Shown here: positions 6,258 to 6,937 of the stretch, in pieces
Numbering within the stretch: position 1 is the stretch's first letter
Layout of the letters: each line of letters begins with the position of its first letter
Assembly (NCBI GenBank): GCA_021805485.1
Contig: JAJZFF010000081.1
Span: 1 to 6,937, forward strand
Length of the DNA: 6,937 nucleotides
Source: Pseudomonadota bacterium
GTDB taxonomy: Bacteria; Pseudomonadota; Alphaproteobacteria; Acetobacterales; Acetobacteraceae
Reading direction: 5' to 3'
Program-made: the position numbers and the translations under genes
The notes under the pieces: generated by a model
What the model was told of the DNA's origin: nothing
Database searches by the model: none
Seen by the model: the letters and a program-made list of their open reading frames with translations, nothing else

Positions 6258-6937
6258 TCATCGGGTGTCTCCGGCTCCCGGCCGACGACCATCGGTCTCC
6301 GGCCGACCGGCCTGACGGATCCGATCGAGGCTGATCCTGGTTTCGCGGATCGCGGCATCGGCTGCCGCCATGGCCTCTTCCAGATCGCTGAAGTCGAACG
6401 CGAGCCGGGGCAGGACGCCACCGGAGGACGCCGGCGGAAGCTCGGCGGGAGGAGCAGGCTGCGGCATTTCGCGCTCGATCCGGGGCCGTCCCCTTCCCCG
6501 CCCCGGCTGCGGCCGGCGTGGCGGCGCCACGTAATCGCGCATCCGGCCCATGCCCGACAGGCCGAAGAGCCGGCGCTTGCTGCGGCGCGAAAGCTCGACG
6601 ACCAGCCCGGCTTCGAGCAGCTCGCCGAGCAGGGCGTGGGCGTTCGCCACGTTCATGCCGAGGCGGTCGGCGAGCGATTTCGCGGAGATGATCGGGGTTG
6701 CCGCCAGGATATCGATCGCTTGGGCGGCCCGGCTGTTCTTGCGCCGCTTGCCGATCGAAGCGCGCGCGACCTGCCAGGCCCGATCGAGATCGCGGAGGAG
6801 GTCCTGGGCCGCCGCGGCCTCGTTCGCCAGTGCGTGGAGCAGAAGCGGGATCCAGCTCTCCCGATCGAAGGGAAGGTCGCCGCCGAGGGCCTGCGGCCCG
6901 GTGATCGGCACCGGAAGGTGCAGCAGTCCGCTCTGCT
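6258..6937 (-). CDS. Winged-helix and AT-hook protein of unknown function (N-terminus beyond window)
   Basis: The frame is open to the right edge (226 codons visible, first residues QSGLLHLPV). A GTG at 6909-6911 could start a 217-residue form, but the sequence before it looks coding and no ribosome site is seen, so a longer protein is likelier. Numbering from that GTG: helices at 21-50; a helix-turn-helix at about 61-107 (IDILAATPIISAKSLADRLG, then LLGELLEAGLVVEL); a wing-like KRRLFGLSGM; a Pro-rich linker with GRGRGRPR (137-144), an AT-hook-type minor-groove motif; and a last helix, FSDLEEAMAAADAAI (174-188). It resembles DUF1612/RHE_PE00001-like HTH proteins that I associate with alphaproteobacterial plasmids and integrative elements, though I cannot confirm the family. 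A DNA-binding role is inferred; no catalytic motif is seen. Confidence 0.65.
   Translation of the reverse strand, partial: QSGLLHLPVPITGPQALGGDLPFDRESWIPLLLHALANEAAAAQDLLRDLDRAWQVARASIGKRRKNSRAAQAIDILAATPIISAKSLADRLGMNVANAHALLGELLEAGLVVELSRRSKRRLFGLSGMGRMRDYVAPPRRPQPGRGRGRPRIEREMPQPAPPAELPPASSGGVLPRLAFDFSDLEEAMAAADAAIRETRISLDRIRQAGRPETDGRRPGAGDTR

Noticed and set aside
6122..6334. Plus-strand 70-codon frame with a hydrophobic stretch LALIAIVFALAEVAALAVIG
   Set aside because: It looks like a membrane segment, but there is no ribosome site, the start is arbitrary, and its 3' half is antisense to the winged-helix gene. Probably chance in an Ala/Val/Leu-prone GC-rich frame.

Overview
The window is high-GC DNA with C/G-rich third codon positions and good Shine-Dalgarno sequences. 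It probably comes from an alphaproteobacterium (Acetobacteraceae or Rhizobiales type). That assignment rests on general protein character and composition only and is not firm. Nearly all genes lie on the minus strand, so transcription runs from high to low coordinates.

Left block (1-2897): a carbohydrate ABC importer of the FrcBCA/ribose class, in the transcription order binding protein (1832-2794), permease (684-1751), ATPase (1-682, cut by the window edge). An 11-bp perfect GC hairpin sits between the binding-protein and permease genes. Permease and ATPase are one base apart and probably translationally coupled. The binding-protein leader carries an 8+8 bp inverted repeat that may be an operator.

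Middle block (2958-4197): a zone of decay. The C-terminal ~97 codons of an IolE-like sugar isomerase/epimerase lie just upstream of the importer, and the rest of that gene is missing from the window. Upstream of it come ~260 bp of unassigned DNA with a 10+10 bp inverted repeat, then the 3' part of a group II intron. The intron relic keeps the C-terminal half of the maturase, a domain V with one mismatch, and a well-formed domain VI with a bulged branch-point A. It lacks the 5' half of the RT gene and intron domains I-III. An intact 3' end with a lost 5' end fits incomplete retrohoming or later deletion.

Right-centre block (4198-5730): a two-gene overlapping operon, a CGNR zinc-finger/ABATE regulator followed by a cyclase-family (kynurenine formamidase-like) hydrolase. 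The hydrolase has a non-canonical metal motif and a ~75-residue N-terminal extension. The promoter appears to give a leaderless regulator mRNA, and its -10 box lies inside a perfect 15-bp palindrome, which suggests autoregulation.

Right edge (5731-6937): a ~530-bp stretch with no convincing intact gene but one plus-strand gene tail (5821-5937). It is followed by the C-terminal two thirds or so of an unnamed winged-helix/AT-hook protein, open at the window edge, of a type I associate with plasmids or integrative elements. With the intron relic and gene fragments, this suggests an accessory region.

I found no tRNA, rRNA, CRISPR array or complete insertion sequence. The most interesting items are the CGNR-cyclase operon with its operator-embedded leaderless promoter, and the truncated intron next to the broken isomerase gene of the sugar importer operon.
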